Source of the DNA: Cryphonectria parasitica EP155
Lineage: Eukaryota; Ascomycota; Sordariomycetes; Diaporthales; Cryphonectriaceae
Direction: 5' to 3'
DNA length: 64,000 nucleotides
Assembly (NCBI RefSeq): GCF_011745365.1
Contig: NW_024468913.1
Coordinates: forward strand, 1 to 64,000
Positions 1 through 11,559 of this stretch are shown here, in pieces. The number at the start of each line of letters is the position of its first letter. The first letter of the stretch is position 1. Under the pieces are notes generated by a model that was given only the letters and a program-made list of their open reading frames with translations, did no database searches and was not told the DNA's origin. Made by a program: the position numbers and the translations under genes.

Positions 1-155
1 CCTAGCCCTAACCCTAGCCCTAACCCTAGCCCTAGCCCTAGCCCTAACCCTAGCCCTAGCCCTAACCCTAGCCCTAACCCTAGCCCTAACCCTAGCCCTA
101 GCCCTAGCCCTAACCCTAGCCCTAGCCCTAACCCTAGCCCTAACCCTAGCCCTAA
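1..155. repeat. Telomeric repeat tract, mixed CCCTAA/CCCTAG
   Basis: Twenty-six uninterrupted hexamers (the first lacks one base) end at base 155, after which unique sequence starts. Writing CCCTAG as G and CCCTAA as A, the order is GAGAGGGAGGA, GAGAGGGAGGA, GAGA: a perfect 11-hexamer (66-bp) period. The other strand reads TTAGGG and CTAGGG, running 5' to 3' outward, as expected for a left chromosome end. TTAGGG is the usual filamentous-fungal telomere unit; the regular interleaving with CTAGGG is not. Confidence 0.95.
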
Positions 156-159
156 ACCA

Positions 160-3100
160 CTTTTCCTTCTTCTATGCTCTTTTGCAATCACTTTAGACTA
201 GAACAGCTTTCTTGCGCTGCTATATAAGTTAGCATTACTATATATATATATTACAATTCATATATTCTATTATAAAATCCAATACTGCTCTTTATTATAT
301 ACCTTTCATACAATCTCTTCTTATAATGCTAGCATATTCATTCCTTACATTCCATGAAATTGCTAGCTCTTACTCAGCTACTAATAAAAAGCCTCTCTAT
401 CCTGCATTCTTACTCCAAACCTTGCCTATACTAGCATTCGCATCCATACTCATCTATAGCCTGCTAGCACTACTACTAGCATCTTATTCATATCTGCATA
501 TCCGCTTTCCAGCTCTTCTGCTCGCTTCTCCTCATACCAATTCAGCAGAAGCTTATACTTAAAGCAGCATATAAGCTTTTCAAACTGGATTCTTCTGCAA
601 ACTGCTTAATCATTCTCATTCTTATTCTCATCCTCCTCCTCCTTCTCCTTATCAAATATTCTATAGTATTCATTCATACATCTTGTACTCTTTCGCTCCT
701 CCAGCTATCCCTCTTCCACTTATTCTAGCTCCAATCCTCAGTAATGCTGCTATATATAATACGCTATATACTCGCTTGCTACTTTATTCAGCTACTATAG
801 CAGCATTCGCATTCGCTCTTCTTTCTCCAGCTTATATACTTTTCATATCTAGCTTTTCTCTTCTCTACTATCTCTGCTCTTCTCTATAGCCTGTAATTGC
901 TTCTAATACTGATTATACTGCTTTGCTCTAGCTATATTCTTGCATCTTTCTTCTTTAATTCTATTTATAAACGCTATAAGCATAGCTTACTAATACTCTA
1001 TTATCAATACAAACTACTCTATCTATTACTAGTTACTCTTATTTATAAGCTCTATATATTCATTTCTTTATTCCAGCTTCTCATTATAAATAACTACTAA
1101 TACTACTATCTCGCCTGCCTGCTACCTGCTATACTCTATCTGCTATACAAAATTTATCAGCTTATATAGAAGCTCTATATATACTACTGCTACAATACTT
1201 TCAATATCCATCTCTATTCCAAGCCTAGTTATAACTATAATCTACCAGCTTACACTCTGCTCAGCAGCTCATACCTTACATACTGCCCGCTGCTTCTTCT
1301 TGCTTATTCTGCTATAATAGAAGTAGCAGCTTAGCTTTTCTGCTACTGCTATACACTGCTTTCTTAACTAGCAGTAAATTACCCCCTTTTACTAGCTTAT
1401 TATTCTCTATTCAAGCTACTCAGCTATCTTAATTATTTATATCTGCATAGCACTTTACTTACCTTCCTATACCAGCTCAATCCAGTATTAGCAGTTCATC
1501 TTAGTTATTCAAGCTTACATAATTACTGCATCTTATATAAGCATCTTCTTCCAAAACCAGCTCTTCAGCACTAGCAGCAGCATAGCTATTAGCAGCATTA
1601 TTAAGCAGCTGAATTGCTGCAAGCTCTTCAGCTTACTTAGCTATACTCAATAGCTAATATCTATAATTATTATATAATACTTATTTACAAAGATCTGCTA
1701 TAGCAGCTCTGCATTCAGCAGCTTATCTGCATATACAGTAAACTTAGCTATGAATATCAAATCAGCACTAATTATTATTATTCTTGCTACTCTCAGCAGC
1801 TTATTTCGCTCTATACTAAACAATAACTTATACCGAAAACAATTTATTTCCATCGCTACTGCTCAAACAACCAAATTCTCCATCAGCGCTACAAACAGCA
1901 CTATTATAATACTCATTCCGCTATCTGCTAGCATTGCTAGCATTATAAACAGCAAGCTCTTATTCACTCCTATTAGAAGCATGCAGATAGCTGCTTTATC
2001 TAGCTAGAGCTTCATAATCATCTGCATACTCTCAGCTTGCTTATTCAACTTCCATACAGCCCTAAGCTCTAGCAGTATCTACAGCTCTGCTGCTAGCTCT
2101 GCCTCTATATCTACCGCTCTAGCATTAGCTATTATTCTCACCTGCTTATGCTCTGCTATAGCTGCTGCTGCTGCTACTGCTACTTCTGCTGCTACTAGCT
2201 GCTTAGGCGCTATACTTTTTCGCTTCATATTTCTCCTCAGCTCTTCTTCCTCTCAATTCATCTTCTTCTCCTCTACCTCCCTCTTGCTTTCCAAAAACTA
2301 ATACTACAGCCCACTGATTATCTGAAATATTGCTACTATCTCCAGCTGCAGCTTATTCAAAAATCCGATATATATTGCATAATGCTGCTAAGCAATCTTA
2401 ATACTATATATAGCTTGCAGATTTCATACAATATTCCAATTGCTTCTCATATCTACTAGCTTATTCATTAGCAGATCTATATCCATACCATCATTCTCAT
2501 TCACCTCTTCCATCCATACTTCAGCTTGCTATATTGCAAGCCTTCGAATCTGCTATTCCAGCTCAATTATAATCAGCTAGTACTAAGCTATACTCATCCG
2601 CATACTCATACCTGCTTACATTACTTGCAATAGCATTATACTCAGCTATACTATATCTCATACCTTAAAGCTGCTATCTCTTTACAGATACTCGAGCTGC
2701 TTGCTCTACATTTCCGCCAGCTTATACTTGCACTACAGCATTCACTTCCCAAGCAGTAACTATACAATATATGCTACCAGCATCCGCCCAATCTAATTCA
2801 GCAGAAACTGCACTACTTTGCATTCATAGTTCCGAAGCGCTTTCATCTTATTGCAATTACTTACCAGCATTACCTGCTCATTCAATACGAATATATTACG
2901 GAGCAGCTGCCATATATTGCAGTGCTGCAATATCATCAGCTCCAGCTTGCATCCGAGCTGCCCGCCCCAGATATAAATAAGTACTAATAGCATCTCTTGG
3001 AACAGCTGCAGCTAGCATAATTACTTCTTCATTCTGCTCTGCTTCTACTAGCTTTATGCTGCATTTCATATAAATAGCCTAATCAGCTTAGCTACTTTGC

Positions 3101-4900
3101 TCAGCTTCGCATTCAGCTACTTATTCTTTGCATTAATACTAAATAACTAGCTTATATCAAGCTGAATCATGCTATTAATAATTCATTTTATATTCAGCTT
3201 CTAGCTTGCCTATGCTCATAAGCTAGCTATCAGCCTGTTAAGTAGCATTTCAGCATCTGCTATCAGCTTGCATACTATCTGCTTGAAATCCTTTACTGCA
3301 ATCCGCTCTCTGCTGTAATACAGCATTTGCTAATCTCTAAACTATTATATAAATACTTGCTTACTTATCTGCTACTACTAGCTCTTGCTATATACTATCT
3401 ACTCAATAATCATACTAGTAACTATATATATACTTATAAATATCCACTTTGCAAGCTTCTCATAGAATATAAGCACTGCTTTAATATTAATCTTCTCAAG
3501 CTCCTTCAGCTAGCTTTCAAACCCAGCTTCCAGAAAAAACAGCTATAATCATTACAGCACAGCTACAAGCATCCCAATATATAGATACAGTTCTGCATAT
3601 TCCAGTAGAATTAATTTAATACTCAGCACTGCATAAAAGCAGAGCAGCAGATTTGCATATACTCTACTACCAATGCGCTACTTAATAAAAGCAATAATAA
3701 ATAAGAATACTGCTTAATCAAATGCTCTAGTTAGCTATAATCCTTCTCTTCTGCTTATCTTCCCGCTTATCTTTTCATTCTTCTTGCTATTCTCCTCGCT
3801 CTCTTCTTCCTTTTCGCTCTTCTAGTAGCTAATATAGCTGCTATTCTAGCTGCTAATATTTTCAAGCATCTCAATCTCATATACTACATTGCTTAACAAG
3901 CTTTATTGCTTATCTATAAAGCTAATAGCTTACTCCTCGAAAGCTTTTTCGCACTCAGTATAGTATAATTGCAAGCAAAATCCTAAATAACGCTGCTCAA
4001 CCAGCCAATACTTGCTTATAAATACTTTCTGCTCTTTATACTCAAATAGCATCCTAATCAAATAAGCAGCTGAGATGCTTGCAAGCTATTGCAATATCTC
4101 AGTTAGAATGCTATTCAGCTGCTAGTAGTACTATTCCATCTTGCAATCGAAGCTTTATGCTAGCTATACCAGCTTTATATGCTCCTAAGCAGCCTTCTCA
4201 TTCTCTGCTTATACTGCTTGATAGCTTACTATTAGTACCTTCATCTACTGAACAGCTTTGTATATATCAAACTTATCTTGCAAGCTGAAGTACTGCATCC
4301 AGCTCAGCCTCTTCACTTATGCTGAATCGCACTTCAGCTTCTTCTCGAGATCCTTTTTTCGGAGCTATATTGCATCTTCAGCTACAAATTCTACTATAAA
4401 CTCAGCAATTATCTTCTTTATAATGCTTTTTCTTAGCCTAATAGCAATCTCTAATCTATCTTTATTATTATTATTATTACTATCCTGAATAATCCAATAT
4501 TATACATTCTTTCAATTACTTATCTATATTTGCATTTACATCTCAATCCAGCAAATCTTAGCTTCCTTATAGCTTGCTTCCTTTCAGTAGCATATAATAT
4601 TATTCCATACTTTCATAAGATATCAGCATGCAATATAGCTATATTTGCTAAGAATCTCGAGCTGCTTAATAGCTGCAATATAATCTGCTAGCAGTTCCTT
4701 CATCTTGAGATCTGCCAGATCTATACTAGCATAATAATACTTGATATTTTCTAGCATCTAGCTTTTCAGCTGATATTGGAATCGAAAGTACAACTCAATA
4801 CTGCTACTTAGCTATACAGCTGCTCTATATTTCTAGCAAATAAGCATCTAATATATCTTATTTAGCTAAGCTTAATTATTTATAGCAAATAAAGATATTA
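160..4900 (-). pseudogene. Telomere-linked RecQ-type helicase (TLH1), decayed
   Basis: On the minus strand one frame can be followed through a RecQ-family DNA helicase, interrupted by many stops where Trp, Arg or Gln codons would be expected. Visible landmarks are a TLH-type N-terminal block (2,793-2,993), a Walker A remnant reading GVNKSLL (about 1,951-1,980) followed by the strand-helix block of motif Ia, a degraded DExH box reading DISY (about 1,645-1,670), a motif III remnant IAMLLL where TATLPP is usual (about 1,575-1,603), the helicase-C start GVIYC (about 1,330-1,390), and the arginine-finger block (about 1,105-1,150). I saw no indels in the core, so decay looks like pure base substitution. 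Such helicases sit next to telomeres in many ascomycetes. The gene points toward the telomere. Core identification is strong; both outer boundaries are estimates, and 160-900 and 3,000-4,900 are assigned mainly by frame continuity. Confidence 0.82.
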
Positions 4901-5181
4901 AGCTCTATGCTTGAAGAGAATAGAATAAATAAGAATAAATAAACTTATAAATAAACTTTTGCAGCAATATATTCTTTTTTTTCTTTTCTTTTCCTTATAT
5001 ATATATTCTAGCTTTATATAAACCCCAGCATTTAGCATATAACCCTAGATAAGCTAGCTTACAAAACCAGATCTGAATAAGCTAATAAGCAAGCTAGCTT
5101 GATTCAAACTAATAAGAATCAAAAGCTCGGGCTACCTGCACCGATTTATATAAACAATTTAAATCAAATCTGCTGGCAGTA
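4901..5181. other. AT-rich spacer
   Basis: Between the presumed N-terminal end of the TLH1 remnant and the start of recognisable chromovirus sequence. It holds a single internal CCCTAG-like hexamer near 5,040 but nothing I can assign. Confidence 0.4.
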
Positions 5182-6553
5182 GTGCTTAGGGCTAGCAGTT
5201 CAAGAAGAAGAATCTAGTGATAAGCAGACTCAAACAGTGCTAGAGCGCTAATAGATTAGCAAAACAATGGAAGCGAGACTCTCAGCAAGTTGATTCGCTT
5301 CGAAACAATAAGGAAAAGCTTTAAAATGTGAATTGTAGATCTACACAAGAAAAACCTCGAAACTAAGCCTTTGAGCAGTTGATCCAGCTTGGAGCGAATG
5401 CTCAAAGCTCTCAAAAATGCTACCAAAAACAACAGATGAAAAGAAGCATGCTTAACAATACCTACTATTCCTCCAGATAGCAGAAACAGTACATAGATCA
5501 GAACCAACACTCGCAAGCATACTACAGAAATACTACAAATTCAAGAAATTATTCCAGAAGGAATTGGATACAAGATTGCTAAAATACAGCTCATATAATT
5601 ATAAGATCCCGCTACAAGAAGGAAAACAGCCCAAGTTCTTTCCCATCTACAGACTAGATAAGATATAACTAGAGACATTTAAGGAGTATCTTAATAAGAA
5701 TTTTAAAAAGGGATATATATAATTATTGCAATTACCAATAGAATACTCTATTCTGTTTATATCTAAGAAGAATAGCAAGCTTAAGCTATATATTGATTAC
5801 AAGCAATTTAATAATATTATAATCAAGAACTAATATCTGTTGCTACTTATCAAAGAACTGCGAAATAGATTGTAAGAAGTATAGTAGTTTATAGTTCTAG
5901 CTCTGAAAGAAGCTTACAATCTAATTAGAATAAAGAAAGAAGAAGAATAGAAAACTGCTTTCAGAATATGCTACAGATACTACAAATATTTGATTATGCT
6001 TTTCAGTTTAACAAATACTCCAGCTTCAGAATGTAGATTGTAAATCCACACAAGAAAAACCTCAAAACCAAGCTCTCAAGCAATCAGTTCAGCTCGGAGC
6101 GAATGCTTAAGGCTCTCAAAAATGCTACCAAAAACAACAAGTAAAAAGAAGCATACTCAACAGTACCTACTATTTCTTCAAATAGCAGAAACAGTATATG
6201 AATCAGAACTAATATTCGCAAGTATACTACAGAAATATCACAAATTCAAGAAATTATTCCAGAAGAAATTGAATACAGAATTATCAAAATACAGCTTATA
6301 CAATCACAAGATCCCGCTACAAGAAGGAAAACAGCCCAAGTTCTTCCCCATCTACAGACTAGATAAAGTATAACTAGAAGCGCTCAAGGAGTACCTTAAC
6401 AAGAACCTCAAAAAGGGATATCCAAAAGCAATGAATACTTGTATAATTACTCAGTTGTATTTCCGTATTCAAGGCTTATACTTAGCACTGCTCTTGTTAG
6501 CATAAACTCTTTATGAACTTCGGAATCTTTGGATTACTGCAGTACTTATTACA
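5182..6553 (+). mobile_element. Rearranged fragment of chromovirus pol plus LTR end
   Basis: 5,182-6,010 aligns along its length with 31,835-32,660 of element A (the pol stretch leading into reverse transcriptase). At about 6,011 the sequence jumps back to the point corresponding to 31,975 and repeats some 400 bp (6,011-6,420) before jumping again into the 3' part of a chromovirus LTR, ending in the typical ...ATTACA terminus near 6,553. The first junction falls at a shared AGCTTCA motif, suggesting a microhomology or template-switch event. The two internal copies differ from each other almost only by transitions. No intact reading frame survives. Confidence 0.75.
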
Positions 6554-7389
6554 TTTATGCTTAACTGCTATGCTAGGAAAAGGATTACTATTATAGTTAC
6601 TATTGCTGCTTTTAATAAGGAAAAATTGTATATAATACTGCTTTATATCTATAATTACTATAATTCTAAGATTGCTAATCTTATTAATATTTTCTTAATA
6701 TTATAATTAGATTAATTATATTTAAAAAGTAATTATTTTAGAATTTATTTTATTAATATAAGTTTATTTCTGAATTATTTCTTCTCCTCTAATCAGAATA
6801 TCTAGCTCTATTTAATATATATAGAGATTTTATTTTCTTCTAATTAGAATATCTATTTATCTTAATTATATATATATACTTCGCTCAAGAAAATAAAAGA
6901 AAGAAAATATAAAAAAGAATTAAAATAAAAAACTATTCTATATACAGAGCTAGATATAAAACTAGATAGATTTCAAGCTTAAGATTTCTAGCAGAGAAGC
7001 TAATACTCTATATTACTAAGCTGCAGAACCAGAAAATATTCTAATTATATGCACAGCACTTTGAACTAATCAAACTGCAACTATCTAATATATCTTAGAT
7101 AGTAAAAGAAGAATCTCTACTAATTCAATAAATAATTAGAGAATTAGAAAAGCTTTCTAGAAACTTACTCTATTAATCTCTTCTAATTAGAATATCTATT
7201 CCTCTTAATCATCTATATATACTGCACTTTCTCTCCAATAGCCATCTTATTAGCTAATTAATCATACTAATTTCTCTTCTATTCCTTTGCTATTATCATA
7301 TCCCAGCTCTTCTTAATATTAATCTGCAATTGCTTCTCTTTTTCTCTATATTATGCTTGCTTATATATTGCTTCTATTATACTATGCTA
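6554..7389. other. AT-rich region with short repeated motif
   Basis: Very AT-rich, with a near-palindromic TCTAATTAGAATATCTA-type motif recurring at about 6,786, 6,837 and 7,181, and a loosely repeated block shared between about 7,262-7,340 and 7,420-7,475. No gene recognised. It could be an old miniature transposon cluster, but I see no clear terminal repeats. Confidence 0.35.
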
Positions 7390-8160
7390 TCAGGCAGTTC
7401 AATCAGACCAACCTCTTCCCATTCCTTTGCTGCTACTAAATCCTTCTTCTTCTTAATATCAATCCGCTGCTCTCGGAATGCTATTCAGCTGAGCTGAAGC
7501 TCAGAGAGGGATATATTCAGCAGCTCCTTGCCAAACTGATCCGAGTTCCAGCCTAAGTTAGCCTTTAGATCTGATCAGAATTCCAGCCTGCTTTCTGTAC
7601 TTATAAAAGCCTTGGAAGCTTGTATAGCTAAATATTTGCTTTATATCTTGAAAGTATACAAATAAGCTTTAATATGCCAGATATAGTTTGCATATACATC
7701 ATCTTAAATACTAAGGATAGAGCAGCATTCAAAAAAGGGAACTATAGCATATACAACTGTTTCATCTGCAAGCTAGCATAAATAGCCTACAGCTCTCTAA
7801 GAATAGCAATTATATGAATTGCAGTTGCAAAAGCTAAAGAAAGCGATAATTAGAGCTAGCATATATTGCACATTAGTAGAATAGCTTAGAAGAGCAATAT
7901 ACTTTCCAAAGAGTCTGAATCTGCTAGCTTTTACAAAGATAGCATTAGATATAATCTTTTTGAACTTCTCAGCATAAGATATTCAGAATACTTACTCTTA
8001 CAAGAGCAGCAGCTAATTAATTGCATTCCCAATTGCTTGCATTGATTTTTCCTGAGTATTCAGAACTCATATACTATATAGCTTCCCAACAGGCATCTGC
8101 AGCTTACAGAACTGCAGAATATTATGTAGCTCTCAATGCTTCTAGCAATAGTAGGCATAT
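7390..8160 (-). pseudogene. Unidentified decayed coding sequence
   Basis: On the minus strand, 7,390-7,620 is a coherent frame of about 70 codons broken mainly where TGG would become a stop, with a charged stretch ending in a glutamate-rich segment. Further upstream (7,620-8,160) the same frame continues with more stops. Coding character is suggested by this pattern only. I do not recognise the family; it could be another accessory subtelomeric gene or part of a transposon. Confidence 0.3.
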
Positions 8161-8209
8161 TCAGGCTGAGACATAGCTTTGAAAAGCGTAATCCGATTTC
8201 ATGCATCCT

Positions 8210-8780
8210 CCAGAGCAGTTGGATGGGCAGAGGTAAAGATAGGCTTGCTAGAGCTAGCTATAGCAGCTGGTAGGAGGTTAAGGGTGAAATAGTAGCTGAT
8301 AAGCGGTTCGGAGGGTAGGGAAAGAGCAGCTGATGAGATTTTCAGCAATAAAGCTCAGTAGGATAAGCAGAGAAAAACGAGGGCAGTTGACCAAGCCTCT
8401 GATCAGAAGCAGGCTATTTAGTAGGCTAGAGAAGAGCAGCAGGTAAGCAGTATGGAGAATAAGCTGTTTGAAGGAGAAAGGAGGAGCAGTTCAGTTGATC
8501 AGATGTTCAGCAATAGAAGTTGAGAAGCTAAGTAGAAAAAGAAAAAAGATAGTAGGTCTAGCTTTTGGTAGAAGAGAAAGCTAATCAATATGAAGAGGAA
8601 GAAGGGATGAACAGGCAGAGAGAAGGCTGGAGGCAGCTGAGCAATCTGGCAATAGAAGCTGATTGGATGGAAGCTTTTGATAGAAGAAGAGGCTAACCAA
8701 TATGGAGAGAAAGAAGAGCTGTGAACAAGCAGAGAGAAGGCTGGAGGCAGCTGAGCAACCTGGCAACAGAAGCTAGTTAA
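8210..8780. repeat. Purine-rich low-complexity region with tandem duplication
   Basis: A G/A-rich tract built from AGCAG, GAAG and GCTGA words. Between about 8,580 and 8,770 a unit of about 113 bp is present twice, recognisable by CAATATG-AGAG at 8,584 and 8,697 and by the shared GAGAGAAGGCTGGAGGCAGC core. Minus-strand frames across it are Ser/Leu/Ala repeats with no domain. From 8,780 to 9,042 nothing is recognised. Confidence 0.55.
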
Positions 8781-9042
8781 ATGGAGGCCTGGTAAGATAG
8801 AAAGGAAAGAGGAGAGATCAGCCAGGCACTCTGATCAGCAAAGCAGAAAGCCTTTTTAATCTGAACAAGAGCAGAAGCTAATATTCAGAGGGCTGAATAA
8901 CAAGAATCAGTGATTCACTTAATAGCAGAGCTTGCTTAAGATCTGGAAGAGGGAAGGTGCATACTCAAACCTCACTCCCTACTTGTAAATCACTTAATGC
9001 TTACAAATCACTTCATATCTATAAATCACTCCTACTAAGATA

Positions 9043-11200
9043 TTGGAATATAAATATCTGCTATTCAGCTACCAAATATCAGCTTTGATTCTCTTCCCTT
9101 CTCTTCCTTTCTTATATCAAGCAACAGAGCCAAATAAAACCAATACATCAAGCTATAGCTCTGCTTCTATCTCACCTTCTCTCTTTCCTTACTGCCCTCA
9201 TCAGGCCCAGCTTTTTTATCTCCTTACTGATTACAGCTTAATCAATACCTTCCTGCTACATACCAAGCCATCTCTCTATTTCCTCCATACTGCACTCCTG
9301 CATATCCTTCACCAGTTCTTCTGCTACTATCCTTCAAAACTCATATTTTTCTTCTATTCCCTTTCACCCTTTCAGATCTCAACAAACAATACAGCAGCCT
9401 ACCAATCAGTATCCACAATATCTGGAAATAAAGGAAAGAAGCCTGCTACAAGCACTAACTTTCCAGTTCCCTTTCTCGAAGAAGCACAAGCCCAACTGCT
9501 CTTAGGCAGTAAGCAGATGCAGGCCCATCCTGCTAGCTCCTCTCGCTTTGCCTCAATTCCTCCTCAGCAAACTAACTCCTTTCAAGCTGCAGCTAATAAT
9601 ATCATAAAGAATATTGATAAGCAAGGCGAACAGCGCTATACTACGCTAGCAGAAGAAGCCCGATCAGTTCTGCAGACACCTGCCCCATCCGCTTTTAAAG
9701 CTCTTTCCTGATGATATCAGAAGACTACAGCAGACCTCAGCTGAATAATTATGAACTCTGTGAACATTAATCACTTACCTATTAAGAATGCCCTGCTAGC
9801 TAACCGCTCTAACTACTTCAATGCTAAGCTAGCCTATTCACCAGAAGCAAGAGCAATCAAGCTCTTTAAGCACTACTTTCCTGATATTCACTTTCACCCT
9901 ATACTGCGCAACTCTGATTAGAAAAGCTCGAATCTGAAAACTGGAAAGCTTGATAGAATCCACTGGATTTATATAGCTTTAATACTATACAATATTGAGA
10001 GTTTTATCCTGCAGCGCAAGCAGCTTACAAACTCAGCGCTGATAAGCCTGATCAGATAGCAGCTAATAAACCTGATCTCGCAGGTGTGAATAATAAATTG
10101 GTTCTTCAACTTTGCAAGCTAAAAGGTTTCTCACTTCCGAAGGAAATACGAATCAAGAATATGCTAAGCAGTCTTCCTCTATCTTCGCAATAACTACTGA
10201 TTTGTTGCAATCTATAACTACTATTAATATACTATTCAAATGCTTAACTCCTACTATTATAAGAATCCTACTATACGAAAGAGAATTATTCAGATAATAG
10301 AGCAGCATCTGACTATTATGAAGCAGCAGCTAGCAAACAAGACTCTAGCTTATCAGCATATGCAGATCTGTATGCAGAAGAATGGATAAAGCTATAGCTT
10401 GCATATAGCTAACAATCTGTGCTTTTTCTTCCAGAAGCCTGATAAGCAGCAGAATAATAGCTAGTTTACAAACTGGCGGAACTCAGCATTATTTCAAAAT
10501 GCTAATACTGATATCTTGCCTCAGCAACATATTAAGAAAGCTTTTCTTGTTGCTATTTGATTAGAGCTGAGCAGGGCAAATGGGGTTTTATAACAAGCTG
10601 AGTTCCTCAGGAGAAGCCTAGATTAGTAAAAAGCAGAAAGGAATATTAAGAGCTTTGAGAGCATACAGATCTTAGATAGAGCTAGAGAGGCTTGGATTCA
10701 TCCTGCGAATATACAGCTCCGAGAGAATACAAAGACTATTGAGTTCGCTCCCAGCAAGATAGGCTGGATGCAGCGCTTGCTTCCGCCTCTGCTAGCCTCT
10801 TCTACAAGAGCAGAGAGCTAAGTTCCCCATTCTCTTTCGCTAATCCCTAAAGCAGCTCCCCCTTCTTCATCTTCCAGCAGGCTACAGGAGCTTAGCTTTA
10901 TACAGAGTACAATATGGATTAAGATTGCAAGCTGGAGCAATACTGCTATTGTTATCTCTGCTTCTCCTAGCTCTGATTAGAGCTTCTTCTTCGGTATTGC
11001 AGAGTACTAGAAGTTAGTTTTCTTCTTGCAATTGAAATTACGGTTAGAATCAGAATCAGAATTGCTTATACAGATATATCTCTGCATTGATGCAGTAGCT
11101 AATCTGCTGCAAAGTAGTTAGCTGCAATCTTTTAATAGCAAGAATGTTGTTTAATAAGCTATTTCGAAATCTATATTGCAGATGAGTATTCAGGAGGAGC
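9043..11200 (+). pseudogene. Unidentified plus-strand gene remnant
   Basis: An open frame of 222 codons runs from 9,043 to 9,711 with a Ser/Thr/Gln-rich second half. Plus-strand coding character then continues in pieces: about 9,760-9,960, about 10,255-10,560 (a helical, Gln-rich segment followed by a block containing NLCFFFQKP) and about 10,740-11,130 (a Trp-containing segment with FFFGIAEY). Stops fall mainly at former Trp or Gln codons, the same decay as in the helicase remnants. The 3' end converges on the 3' end of the TLH2 pseudogene. I recognise no domain. It may be an accessory subtelomeric gene or a transposon open frame. The exact start, introns and end are not determined. Confidence 0.4.
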
Positions 11201-11559
11201 TGCTATTAAGATCTCTTAGTATAGGAAGCAATATCTTAATAGCTAGCTAGTTTTTATAGGGCTTAGCAGGAAGGCAAGGCATATGCTTTCTCTTCTCTAT
11301 ACTAGCAACAACTTCATTTCAATAGCTAATGCTAGCTTATAAAGCTAGTTTCGAAGGCTGGCAAGCTGTGCTAAACAGGCTTTCTCAGAGATCAGAATAG
11401 AGTTCAGAGCAGAATATAAGAGTGCTGAGAATAGAGAGGCGTAAAGCAAGTAAGAGAATAGGAGTATGAGAGTGATAATCAGAGAAGACTGGAGATAGCA
11501 GATATAGGTATTGCGCTAGTTTTTTTAAGCTTTTAGCTTCTTGATTTATATTTATAGCA

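Noticed and set aside
326..1100. Several plus-strand open frames rich in Leu/Ser/Ala/Tyr
   Set aside because: They are antisense shadows of the TLH1 helicase remnant; composition follows the AT-rich decay and no start or domain supports them.
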